A stretch of DNA of 64,000 nucleotides from contig CM029124.1 of assembly GCA_016859345.1 (NCBI GenBank), positions 13,480,980 to 13,544,979 on the forward strand, written 5' to 3'. The notes under the pieces are model-generated. The model made no database searches. It was not told the DNA's origin and worked only from the letters and a program-made list of their open reading frames with translations. The position numbers and the translations under genes were made by a program. The DNA is from Istiophorus platypterus (Eukaryota > Chordata > Actinopteri > Istiophoriformes > Istiophoridae). Positions 21,690 through 34,500 of this stretch are shown here, piece by piece; positions within the stretch are counted from its first letter, which is position 1; each line of letters opens with the position of its first letter.

Positions 21690-22500
21690 TGTTTCCCGTC
21701 GACGCGAAACGCCGTCGCCGCCGACGCTCGCGTCATCGGGCCGGATATATAATAAACCTGCAAAAAATGTCACGGATCATTTGCGCGTTTATCCCGTCCG
21801 GGGGAAGGTGGGTGGGTGGAGAAGGACGTGAAAAAAGGCCCCCCCCCCCACTCGGGTCCGTGTCCCCGCGTGGACGCAGGGCCGACGCCGACGCCGCCGC
21901 CGCCGCCGCGAGCATTTTTTTTTCCCCCCGCGGAGCGGCTTCCTCTCCCCGACGCAGAGGCGCGCTTCCTCTTCCCGTGCTGGTGCCCGCCACACAAGAG
22001 CGATAGAAAATGGCGAGTCAGTGCAAAAGGCAGCAATGCACGATCGACAGGCGCGACTTTCGGCAGGAACTCGACTCGTGGCGGCACAAACTCATTCACT
22101 GTGTAGGTAAGGACGGCTCCGGTTACGCGCCCCGGGGGGTTTTGGGGGGTCGGGTTCGGCCTCTGCGCCGCCGTTATCGCCGTAAATAACCATCTATTAC
22201 CGGACCCACTCGGGGCATCTCCGAGCGACTTTTTTTTTTTTTTTTTTGTCCTCCGCTGTTTCCTTCTCGCCGAGACCGAGACGGAGCCCGAGCCGTCGGG
22301 CGATCGTCGCGCTTTGTGACAGTGTTGCGCCGCTTCTCCTTCCTTCCTTCCTCCTCCGTCTTTTTGTTTTATCGTTTTCCTCGGACTTTAGTCGTCTCCT
22401 GGCGCGACGTTAGTTTTGTTTAAAGGGCACCGTGCTCGTTTTTAAAGGGAGTGTCACCGGGCGTTGCGTCGGCCGAAGACCCCGTTTGCAGAAAATGCGC
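21690..22500. promoter_or_regulatory. lcor: CpG island, LCOR promoter and 5' UTR
   Basis: Very CpG-dense sequence around the LCOR first coding exon, with a (GCC)n stretch near 21888-21912 and C runs near 21840. In-frame stops precede the ATG at 22010. The transcription start is not visible; the island supports a broad housekeeping-type promoter. Confidence 0.75.
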
Positions 22501-25500
22501 GTCCCCGTGCGATGGTACTGTATTTTGGATGGGGGAGGGCGACGCACGCTCCTTCTGCGTGTTTACACTTAACGTTTAGGTTTTTTTAACTCGGGTTATT
22601 TTCTTTTTCTTTTCGGCTCGGATCGGATCCCCGTGGACGCGCGTCGCTGCATTGAGGAAGTGGCGGAGACCCTGCTTGCCGTGGGAGTTTCCATTTTCGA
22701 CGAGAGACTATTAAAACTTCTCTTAAGTTCTGGCCCCGGTTGGTGTGCGTGGCCTCTCAAAACAAACGATTAAAAGGCGGTTGTTGACTTAAGCCTTGCA
22801 GCCCATTGTGTTTCTGAATGCTTCCGTGGGGCCCGGGGAGGGTGGGAGCTGAAGCTAAACTGTAATTTTGTGATTGTGGGGCTAAGGAGATCTCATGAGT
22901 TGGAGCTAGCAGGACTAGGCGCAGCCCACTTGAAGGGCTTGGGCTGGTAGATGTTTTTAGCCATGCATTTTGCATAGCTCACCGGTCTGTCTGTTGGTCC
23001 AGCACTTTGGTGCATACTCAAATATCTGCCTCTTGCACCACTGGCAGGTGAAGGCTTTCGCGTAACCTATATCACAGCGTGGACTGTTTGGATCCGCGTA
23101 AAATCTGGCACAGTTATCCATGGCTCCCATATGATCTGTCCAACTGACCTTGGCGATCCCCTGACTTTTTCCTTTAGCACCACCATGAGGTTGACGTTTT
23201 GTTCTTTTATATTGAAATATCTAACAACTATTAAATGGACTGCAGGGTAAATTGGTGCATGTGTTCAAGTTCCCTGGAATACGAATCATATTGATACCGG
23301 TGATATTCATCTTGCGCCAACATCAGGACAAGACCTTTACTTTGTTGTATTGCCAAATCAGTCCCACCAGTCATAGTTGTACTTTGTGTTTAGTGCTAAT
23401 AAGCAAATGTTACCATGCTAATATGTTTAACTAAGATGGTGACCATGGCAAACATTATACCCTCAGCATGCTAACATGCTGATGTTTAGAAGGTATAATG
23501 CTCCACTTTGCCCTAGTACAATCTCACAGATCCAGTGGCTTGGCTGTAGACTCCTAGTCTTGTAACAGAACTCAGGTTAGGAAAATTTGAGTACTTGATG
23601 CATGCAAATCTTTCTAATTACATTTAAAATGTATTCTCATTGGTCTGGCGAGCAGCATATGTGCTTGGACTGATATCATGCTGCTTGACATAATATTATA
23701 GTCAATCTAGTGTTACTCCTCATCGATGGCAAGTAGACCTAACCTGTAGCCTTGGATTTGCATGCTGTTAAGGCCAATTTATGCTTCTGCGTCAAATCTA
23801 GGGCGTACCTATGGTGTAGCCAATGCAAGTTGCCTACACCATCATGAGCATTTATACTTCTGCGCTGGTTTCATTCTGCAATTACACTGCCAAACAACTA
23901 GTTGGTTGCAGCGTTTATATGCCTCTATGTTGAGTTTCTTCACCAGTTTTCCGTGAATTTGTCGGTGCACTTCAAATCATTGGGCGACCATGATACTGGG
24001 CGGAACTTGATGGAGTCGGAGCTGATAGATGTTGAACAGCATTTAGTTTTCCTGTTATTACTGCAACGCAGAAATGAGAAGGCGTCAGAGGAGATTGTCT
24101 GTTTGTAGGACAGCGGTGAAGAAAGAGAAACCGGAAATATGATGCCACCCAGCCAACCTATCACACTTCTTGCGCCCGATGTCATCATGGTGTGGAGTCA
24201 ATTTTTTTGGGAGGTGCAGATCGGGCTACGCTGTAGATTTGTCATAGAGGCATGCATTAGCCTTGACTCTGCTTCGAGTGAAGTAAAAGGAATTTTCAAA
24301 CATTTTGACTATGCTGCTTTAAGACTGAATGCATTTCTGTTTTGTTTATTATGGCCTTTTTTCTGAAACAGTTGTTGAATTTAAAATATCTCTCCATGGG
24401 CTATATGAAGTTCTCTGTGGTATGCTGTATTCTGTTCCACACATACTGTTAAATGGCTTAAATTTCTATTAGTAGTTCTACAAAGTTTGATGGCATGGCT
24501 TGAAGAAGATGGAGAGGCTGCCCTTTTTTTTTTTTTTAATAATTCATTCCTTGCCAACCTCCTCCTTGTGACTCGGTAACATAGCAACAGCCAATATGAA
24601 CTCTCAGCACCATCGCACACAGATTGATCATACAGATGAGGTGCCGAGAGTTGGTAAAGCATTATATAAACAACAACATAATCATTAGTTGACCTGAATG
24701 TTTACTGCAAAATTAGCTTGAAAGTTTTTTTTACTGGTTTAATCATAGTTCATATTCTCACTTTAATCAGTCTCAAAGGAAATGTGAAACAAATTTTTCC
24801 TTGTGTTGGTTCCTTAAGGAGTGCAGCATGCTTCATTAAAGGGGCTATATGAAAGTTTTGGCTATCGTTACATAGCCCACTTTTGCATTAACATCTGTTT
24901 ACTTACCAGTTAAGAAGAAATGCTTGCGAGTTCAGCACCAAGCTTTATTCCTTTACTTCCCAAGAGCTGGCTCCAGTAGTAAAATCTACAATATATGCTC
25001 ACAAATAAATCTGTCAGTCTTTAGTAAGGGTCTGTGTGATGTTTAGCACTATATGGTTTATAATTTTAATACCTAAACATGCATATATTTGGTGTTTTTG
25101 CTTGGGATTTTTGGCAGATTTTTTCTGTTATTTGTGCCATCGCTACTGATGTCATATTTCTTGCTTTTGTTGTGCCTTTTAAAAAAAAAATGTACAGCTT
25201 GTTGGTCAGCTCCAGTTGTTTTTAAACATGCTACATTAATAAACTTGATTTGATTTGATTTGAAACAGAATTTAAACCGCAGGTCACAAAAACTCATTTA
25301 AAACCCAGAATGCTACTTCTGACACTGGTGATCTCAAAATGTCACATTACATCAATCGCACTTAAAGTTGCCGCCTTGTGAAGCATTGTTGAGTGTGTGA
25401 TGTATGAACAGGACATGGACTGTGTGTGTGTGCAAAAAATTCTTAAAAGGGGGTAAAGGCGTACTTATGTGAAGTTTCAGGAAACAGTAACCGTACATCT

Positions 25501-28500
25501 GACAGTAATGCCTGTTAACTTTTCCCATCATATAAAATTTTTATGGTTGTTGTAAGTGTAGTTGTATATTAAAATTTTCAACTTATTGGCTTATTTTGGG
25601 CAGGCTAGAGGCTGACTTCATAATTAGAGTAAGTGCAGCAAAACAGACTGGCTATATTTGTCAGCCTACTTCTCTTGACTTTCAGTCTTTGCCCAATATT
25701 CAGGTCCAGCTTTATGTATGATATTTTGAACGTACATCTCGTTCCTTGTTGTAACAGTAAGGCTATAACAGCACAGGTGCACGTTGGCGCTCGACACCAC
25801 CTGTTTTACACAGGTTTCTTAGTGTGGACTATCAGTTTAAAGAATGACGTAGGTTTTCGGTACGTGTGGACTGATCCAGAACAACCTTATTCCAGCTATG
25901 ACACTACAATACTAGGTGGGCTGCGTGCTCATCATTGAAAAGAAAATGGAGAGAAGAATAGGTTTCTGACTAGTCAGTAGCTCCAGACCCAGGACTGTTC
26001 AGTTAGTCAGTTCCTCCTTTATGATTGACAAATGTCCCTTGTGTTTGGGCTATAATTGTAAAGCTGCAGAGTACATGACAACAGCATCAGTCTGCTGGCT
26101 GCAGAATGGCATATTCTGTCCATGACAACAAGGACATACTTTTGTTTGGCTTTTTGGTGGAGAGGGCTGTATGCCACCACCACCCTGCTGATGCTGAAAT
26201 GGACATTTTGTCTTTGTGTATTTAATGTGAGCAGTAAAACTGCAGGGCAGAGACAAGGGCAATTGTCCCATAGAACAGCAGCAACAATTGTCTGTATGTT
26301 TGCCTATACATGTGTTCATGTTCCATCAGCCCCCAGATGCAAACTGTGTGGCTGCAATGTGTTCTGTCTGGATTTGGGAAAATTTGGACTGAAAACTGTG
26401 CCAGCTGACATTTGAAAATGCTTGGAATGCCATTTATTCATACTTGCATTTGACTTGTGGGTGAGTGGGATTAAGGATTTGCTCAAACAAATAACAAGCA
26501 AATATTGACACCAGGCAGACTGCCTTGTTCATAATTAAACTTTAGCATGGCCCATTTTCTGCTCCAGCATGCCCCCTGTGATGTGCTTCTGGCCTACATT
26601 TTCCTAATTTGGAAAAAGAGCTGGTTGAGGTTTGTTGACATCTTTGCGAAACATGACCAAGAGCTTTAGTGTTTATATGAAATGCACTGTTTGATTGTGT
26701 ATTTGTCTGTGTGTATGTGTGTGTGTATGCATGCGCCTGGGTGTTCATGTGTGTATGCATTGCACTGTTTTTTGATATTTTGATCATGGGGGTTTCCTAT
26801 TTGTTATTCAAAGTTATGCATGGTGCAGCATTACACCATTTGACTGTCATTTTGCATCATATCATGTTAAGTATTCACGGAGTGTGTTTTTTCTTTCACT
26901 GTAGATGTTGCTCAGAGCTGCCACGTCATTCCCTGCTGTATAGCCTGATCCATCTACTGTACATTACTTGTAATGAACACAATGTGTAGTAGTCAAAAGA
27001 CATTTCAAAGCGCTGTGTTGCTCAAGCCCATGTAATGTTTAAGCTTGACTGCCGACTTGTATTGAGTTTCCTTTTTTTGTGGTAGCATAGTAGACAACAG
27101 TAAATGCTTTTTATATGGTTAGGCAATTAGCGTTGGTCTCTGTGTGATGAGTTGACTTTGGATGAAGCTAGGCATGTACTGTGGCTCAACTAATTTGTGC
27201 AACTTTGTCATCTTTGCACTCATCCTCAGCCCTCAGCCCCAAGCCCGTACTTACATCTTCATAGTGCATTGCTCAGGGAGGTCAGCGGCTTTCTTCTTAC
27301 AAAATTACACTCTCATGAGCATCACAATCTGAACACTAGTATGATTTTTAAATCAAGATGCAATCTGAAAAGATAGAATAATTTATTGATGACTAATCCC
27401 TCTTTTACTTTCAAAGGCTATAGCCAAAGATTTCACACTTGAGCAACAAAATGATGTGAGTTCAGGGAAGCTTGTTCTGTGAGCTTGTGGTCATTCCTTC
27501 TGAGATAGTATGTGTACAGTAGTTACAGTGGGGGATGGGTTGAATGGGGGTTGATGCAGTGCTGTACACCATTAGCACTAGAGCAGCAGAGGGAAGGGTG
27601 GGTCATCCAGTGGAAAAAGCACTGCAGTACCATCATGAGGCTAAATGTTAGCATGTTATCACCATGTTTTATGATAAGTAAATTATGGAATATGATAGCT
27701 CAGAATTCAAATATGGGTGACTGGATGTAGGAATTACAGAAGATGCATGAGGGAACCCCTTCCTTGCTGCTGTCCTCCATCGATACAGGCAGAAGACTTA
27801 TAATATTTGTATTAAGCTTGGATGATCAAATAATGTGGCTTGTCGTGTGAAAATGGATAGGTGCAACATGAACAGCAGAGAAGAAGGGTGAGGTTACCTA
27901 TGGTGACAAGACTGTGGAAGTGGGGAGAAAAAAAACATCAAATTCAAATTTTCCCAGCTGAATCAAAGCATGGTTAAATATACAACATTACTAGAAAAAT
28001 CTGGAGCACTGTTGTAACAAAAATTCATTTAAACTCATTTTGTTTAGAGTGCTGCTAATGGCATATTTTAATTAGAGTTTTGAGCACTGAAGAGCTTGCT
28101 GAGTACATTCAGGAGCTATAATCAGTTCAATTTTGTTCTGGCTCAATTTGGATAAAATCTGTTAGTATTATGTTGTATTTTGCTCCTGACTAAGCATTAT
28201 AAATATGATAATTTTGGGACTCAGGTTGGCATTTAAATACTTGCGTCTCATGCGTACTGCTATACCAACTGCAAATATAAAACTTCCCAGAAATTATTCA
28301 AACCACTGAAACAATTTATAACCAAGGGCCAGACAACAACCCTACAGCAATGCAAAAGTATCTTGTGGAATCGGCTATGTAAAATTTATGAACACTGAGG
28401 TTATCAAAAAATAAACTGAATATATTCACAGGGAAGAAAATGCTTCTGGAATCATTTAGAGATGTGAGCTGACAGCAACTGGGATGCTTAAAGTATTTTA

Positions 28501-31500
28501 GGAACCGGGTCTTGCCTCCTTTTCAATAAAGTATTCTCCTACTCTCACATAGTTGTGGCACTGAATTCTCTAAAAGCACAGTAGTTGCAGGCAGTATCAA
28601 CAGTCCTATTTTGTTTTTTAGCATCGACACCGGAAAACCTGTGTTTAGTAATGTAAATTTAGAATTTACATGTATATTTTTAATCACTTATGTCAGTTTC
28701 ATTTGTCCTACAATATTATTTAAGCATATTGTAATGAACATGCAATGTGTTGTGTACTTGCACAGCACTGCAAAAAGACAAGGGGTTTGCTTAATGTTTT
28801 TTGTGCAAAGACTGTATAAAGAAAATTGACCTTTTGGCTATACAGCCATCTCATGTAGCGCACAGTGCCAGTCGCAAGCAGTAAAGAGGGTTTTATCATG
28901 CATTATGCTTAGTTCACAGTGCAGTACAGCATAGGTTAATGTTAGGATTTAGGGGGGTTAAGCTGATCCTAGATCTGTGGGATGTCTCTTTGTAAGTGCT
29001 TGTGGAAAGGACAAGGGTGTCACACAATCCAAATATTTCCTCTCTTCCTGTCTCTGATTGGCTAGAGATGTAGGTCAGAAGAAGGCTAAGGCAGATTGGG
29101 CAGAGTTGTTCGCTGTGAGCATATATAAGCTTCTTGAAAAGACCTCCCAGAATTTTTTTTATGTTCAAGCTTTGTAGCTGATGCTCAGCTTGAATCATTT
29201 ATCAAGTTATATTCCAAAACATATATTCTTACATCACACTCATAAGTATTGAAAATTATCTTTTCAAGGTGAATGTAGGCCCTTAAAAAGTCTTAAAATG
29301 TGTTTATCTTTACAAATATCAGGCCTCCAGGGCCATTATTTAAATAGTCCAATTCATTTTATCTGACTTTACGTTGTACTTTATTCTTTTATTGAAGTAT
29401 AGCAGAATTTGAGGTTTGCTGATCTCCAAAATCAAACTTAATCTAAACCTAAATTTAGTTAGAAATTGAATTTTAATCTGGAAAAACTCTTTTGCCAAGA
29501 GGAATATCTCTCCTGTCAGCAGGTTTCCTGCCTCAAAACCCTTGTGTGAAAGCTATTGTCTAGCTGAGATACCCCACTGTAGGGCAATATTCTCAGGTGC
29601 ATATGCATAATCACATAGTCCTCTTTGTTAGTTTACCGTTGGTCAGTCCATGTTCATAGGAATAGGAATTAATAATTTATGAATGGAAAGAAAGCTGCAT
29701 TGCACTGTGCATTTTTATTAATGCTGTCTATAAAAATAAATTTCCATGCGTAAATATAATATAACAAATACATTTTAAATAATATTTATAGATATGGGTT
29801 TTAGTTTCTTATTTGAAATGGGCCAATAGTGAAATTATTGCGGGTATGATGTCAGCCTCAGCAATGCCATACTAACAGAACCACTTCCCTTTTTATTACT
29901 CCATAGGACATTGTTAAAATGGGAAACTTCAGTTGAATGAATACAATTGAATAATCATTTCTAGGCAAAAGGTTGCTGCTCCCATCTCCAGAAGAAAGTT
30001 GATTTCATTTTTCATTTCAGCAAAAGACTTATTTCATAAGCACAACTTAATTAAGCTGTGCCCTCACTTAAATATAAATGACCTGGAGGAAAGCTGTAGT
30101 ATGCATTTTGAGTAAATAAAAATTATTTTCAATGGTTGGAGATAGCAATAGTTGGAATAGCAACTTGTTTTTTAATCATAATTTTTCATATAGAGCAAGA
30201 TGACTGACATAAATTACCAAGAAAATAAGAAAGAAAATTACGAACAATTCTGGATAAAGGACTAAATCTTCCAGTGAGGCTAAATGTCATGTTGTTAATG
30301 CAATCAGGCCGTAGGTGTGCTTCTTTCCCCCATGTTTGAAATGGACAAAGATTGCCAGCCTCATTAACCTGATATCTTTGTCCTGAATGTCTTTTCATTA
30401 GTCCTTGATAAGTTTTAATATTATTAGGTGTCTGCCCATAATACCAGGCTCCTTTTTTCTTTTTCTCATTATCACTTTGTACCTCTGTACAACGTGCTTA
30501 TTATTATACCTGGAGGCTATCTGATCACTATATATCAAGCCAGATATGTGTAGCAGTGGCTCAATGGTGGCCTAATTCCCTCTTCATTGTAATTAGTTAT
30601 TGAAAGTTACTTCAGATAGGAAATACACCTTAAAAGCCTAACATTGCTCTGTTATTTCTGCATCCAAAAGTGCATAAAGTATGGCATGTATAGTTAAATG
30701 TAGGGCACACAATACAGTGATGTGTGGGTGTTTGGTTTTGTTTTTTAATCCAGTTTATTGTGCATTTCCTCTATGGTCATTTTTCACTTTTTTTTTAATA
30801 CACTCATTTATTTTGTAGAACTCGCATGACCGTTACGCATACTATCAATATTTTATCCATTGCACATGTAGGCGGCTTGCTCTTCTAAATTTAAGTTGTT
30901 GGTTCAAAAACGAGACTTGCAGTGGTTCCTGTCAGCAGCCACTACACCATAGTATGCTCTGCCAGGTGGAAAGTGTTAATATTGCCTCAGAGTCATGGTT
31001 TACATTATGACACATTTTTAAATGCCCTAAACAGAATTCCTAAAGAGTAGTTTGATGTCATGGCGCTACTCTGTCAAATGAAAGTGGATGACCTACTTTT
31101 CTCCCCTGCCTCTGAAATATTTCAGAAATAGGATTGGATAGCTTCAGCTGAAGTCCTGTGCACTAACCCAGAAACAGACTCACGTTGCAGCTATAGGCAA
31201 GGCTGTGTTTCACCACTTTGCCCCCCCACCCCCCGCCTTTATGTTTGGCTGTTGAAAAGTGGGTGGGAATTTGTAGGGAAGCGGAGCGAGGGCATTTTAA
31301 CAGATGACAGCCTTTACTGAATTCACTTTGAGTTTAGGAAGAGAGTGGATGGTAAGGGCTGATAATTTTCTCACTTATCTGTGAATACATATTGTAAGTA
31401 GAGATTTGCTATAATGTGTAGTTAGGTTACAAATTCAACACATTTGGCTAATTTAATTAGTGATATTCATTTTCATTAAGGCCTACATATTTTTTTTTTA

Positions 31501-34500
31501 ATTATTATTTTAATGCTACTAATGCACATGTTTTTTAGATAGATTTTTAACAACCATCTGTTTTGTCTTTTGTGTTGGAATGGGGTTTTTTTTTTTGGCC
31601 TTTTATTAGTGCCTAGTGCATTTAGAATAGTATACTCTCTCATTTAAGATCCAGTTCAGTAGACAGATGTTACCTGTGACCTCTTTAGCGCTTGATTTAA
31701 TGCATGCAGTGGTTTTGAATTGGTTATTTTGACCCTGCGGCAGTAGGCAGACATTGTATATTGTGTTAATGCACTGTTAAATGAAGCCCTATGCAACATA
31801 ATGCACTATATCTTTCAAACAGCTGGGACTGTGGGATGCCACCATCTCATAAGTAATGCATACATTGTAAGATTTCTTTGCTCAGCCTTTATATGTGATA
31901 TAAGATATTTTTCTTTTGTAGCCTGCATTTTTTTTAGTTGCTTTATTGTAAACCATAACTGAGCGGACTGTGATTTGATTTCTGAATATTTCCATATCTT
32001 TGATATTGTATAGGCACTTTGACACCATCCACTACCAGCCTTGTTTCTGGCTGTTTTTTTTTTTTTTTTAAATGTTATAACATGCAGTCACTCCCAACTC
32101 TGTAGGTACTTTAGTTGCCTGGCAACAGGAGGATGGAGTGCATGTATTTACTGTTGAAGTAAAAACCTGGGGTGAAAGCTGATAATGGGTGTTTTTAACA
32201 GAAGCACAGGATTACTTGCAGAGGTTGTCAAGATGAGGTAGAAAGGCAAAGACAAGCCTGGGTGTAAGCCTGGATAAGACATTATCACATGATATGCCAG
32301 TGTTGTACAGTAGACCAGGTTCTAACTTGTTTTTTCTTAAATAACACAAATTAATTTGGGCCCTTGGGCAGAAAGGGTTGTCTCGTGTTGTGATTCATTT
32401 TGAGTCTCTGTTCTGCTTCTGTTGGTTTCAGCATCAAGTCTTAATTAGGAATAAAACAACAAATGCTAGGTCGCAATGTAAACGTTCATATGATTACCAT
32501 TGACATCTACACCTTTTAAAGAATTTCATGTCTTTCCTCAGGTTTTGAGAGCATTCTTGAAGGTCTGTTTGGTACGGAGCTGGTAGAGGACCTAAAATTA
32601 TTTAAGGGTGAGTATCACAGACCATTTCCTTTATCATAATAGTTGCCATTATCATACAAATGTATGAATTGCATGAATGAGTATTTTGTGGTTTGAGTGT
32701 AATCTGTTATCTGCTCATTATGACAATACTGCTGCATTGTACCATCTGGTACCCCTCTACATTCATCCTACAAGACAGCCCCTCTGGCTGCAGAAGAGAA
32801 GATGCCTTGTGTTCCAATAAAGTTGGTGTTTTGGATGGCGTGGGGCCAGTGTTTAAGTCCAGTGTCCTGCAGACATTTTTACAATGCAAGATGTTAGTGG
32901 GACAATAGTGGGCATTATTTGGGTTTTATTTACATTTGTAGTGAGAGGACTTTCAAAGTCTAAGGAGACTTTCTACACTCACAGTTGGGGAGGAAGGCTG
33001 CTGAGAATTGAGTTGAACTTAATCAGTCTATTCTTCAGTCAGTTTCACTGCAACGAATCAAAATAGTTTCTTTATGGCTGATTCATTCATTCCATTCATA
33101 CATGTCTTTCACTGAGTTTTGCTCTGAAGAATATAAAATCCATACTGAATATAGGACACTGCAGGTTTCAAACAGAAGAATTTTTATAATGTATCTTACA
33201 TTCTGCTAAACAATATGATTGTTGTCCTGGTGATAAAGCAGAAAGAGACAGTACCATAAAACAAAATGTACTATACGCATGTCGGTCAGGGTGTTCAAAG
33301 AACTTCTGTCATTTTTAATACAAAACTAAAGAACATAGATGTTTATCATCTGTTTTGTGTCCACAGACCTTGAGCCAATAGCAGTGTCTGACTGGTCATT
33401 TGATGAAAATTGTCTATTCTGCTGTTTAAGACGAGACAAAGTAAAGGTAAGATTTCTTGATTTCTCTTTGTCTGTCTTTATATTTTGGTGGTGTCTCTAC
33501 AAATTTTCTTTCAGCTGTAGGGGAAAAAGTAGGTATAACTATCCTTTATATATCCTGCGATCGATGGATAGTTTTAAGGGTGCATTTAGTGTGCCTTTGC
33601 TCTCGAATCAAGCAGGGTTTCCGAGCAGATATAGTTGTTCTACTTAATTACCTTAAGTGAAGAGAAATCAGTCAATTGAGAAAAGAAAGAAGGAAAAAAA
33701 CTTCTTATGTCTTGTTCAGTATTTACTGTATGTATCCTGTTCTCTAAAGACCACTGACTTAAGTTTTGTCATTTAACAGGAACACTTAATTGGCTTAAGC
33801 AACGAGGGGCTTGAAGATACAACCAAACCTCTCCTTGTGAAAGATCAGACCACAATCAGCAGACTAGAGAAACAAGCTGAGGAATTTCTCAATGCAGTTC
33901 TCTGCAGAAAAGGTGAGTTGACGTCTCAGTGATGGCATGTGCCAAGTACATGTGTGCAAGTGTTATGACACTAATGAGCTTAGTACAAGAGAACCTGCCT
34001 GCAGACAAGATGGCCAGTGTCAACATTGCTTCATAAGCTTTTATTACCTCCACCAAGGAGGTTATGTTTTCACCTGTGTCTGTTTGTTTATTAGTCAGCA
34101 GACTTACATTAGGATTGGGCATGGGCCAGGAAATAACCCATTAAATTTTGGTGTAGATCTGGTTTAAGGGATGGATCCAGGAATATATTTATCACTTTCC
34201 GAAATATTGTGAGAGAGGTCAATTTTTTTTTCTGAGATATATGATTTTGTACAATTCTGTGCAGACCCAGCAAACATCCCAGATTTTTTCGAAGAAAATA
34301 ATTAATCTGCATTGCACACAGAGGTGTTATTACTTTTTTATGAAAAATAAATCCTTTTTTTGTGTGTGTGGTTTTTTTTTTTTGTTGTTGTTGTTGTTTT
34401 GCAGGCTGGGAACCAAATCTGCTTTGTCTTCTTAAAATAATATTACAATTTCGTTGTAGTGTTTACTAAGGATCACATATAGCTCAGTAAAGGAACACAG

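Larger units (their letters stand above)
22107..32541 (+). other. lcor: LCOR intron 1
   Basis: 10.4 kb, AT-rich beyond the first 0.5 kb, which belongs to the CpG island. It contains an inverted interspersed repeat (about 23340-23510), a Harbinger-like remnant (about 23771-24290), a possible repeat near 24835-25000, and many homopolymer runs. No internal exon could be supported. Conserved enhancers would be expected in an intron of this size but cannot be recognised from one species. Confidence 0.6.

Noticed and set aside
21689..22106. Open frames on both strands rich in Arg, Pro, Gly and Ala
   Set aside because: A product of CpG-island composition; only the frame from 22010 matches LCOR.
26700..26760. 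TG-rich run in LCOR intron 1 as a microsatellite locus of note
   Set aside because: Short and interrupted, unlike the long tracts near 8.3-8.8 kb.
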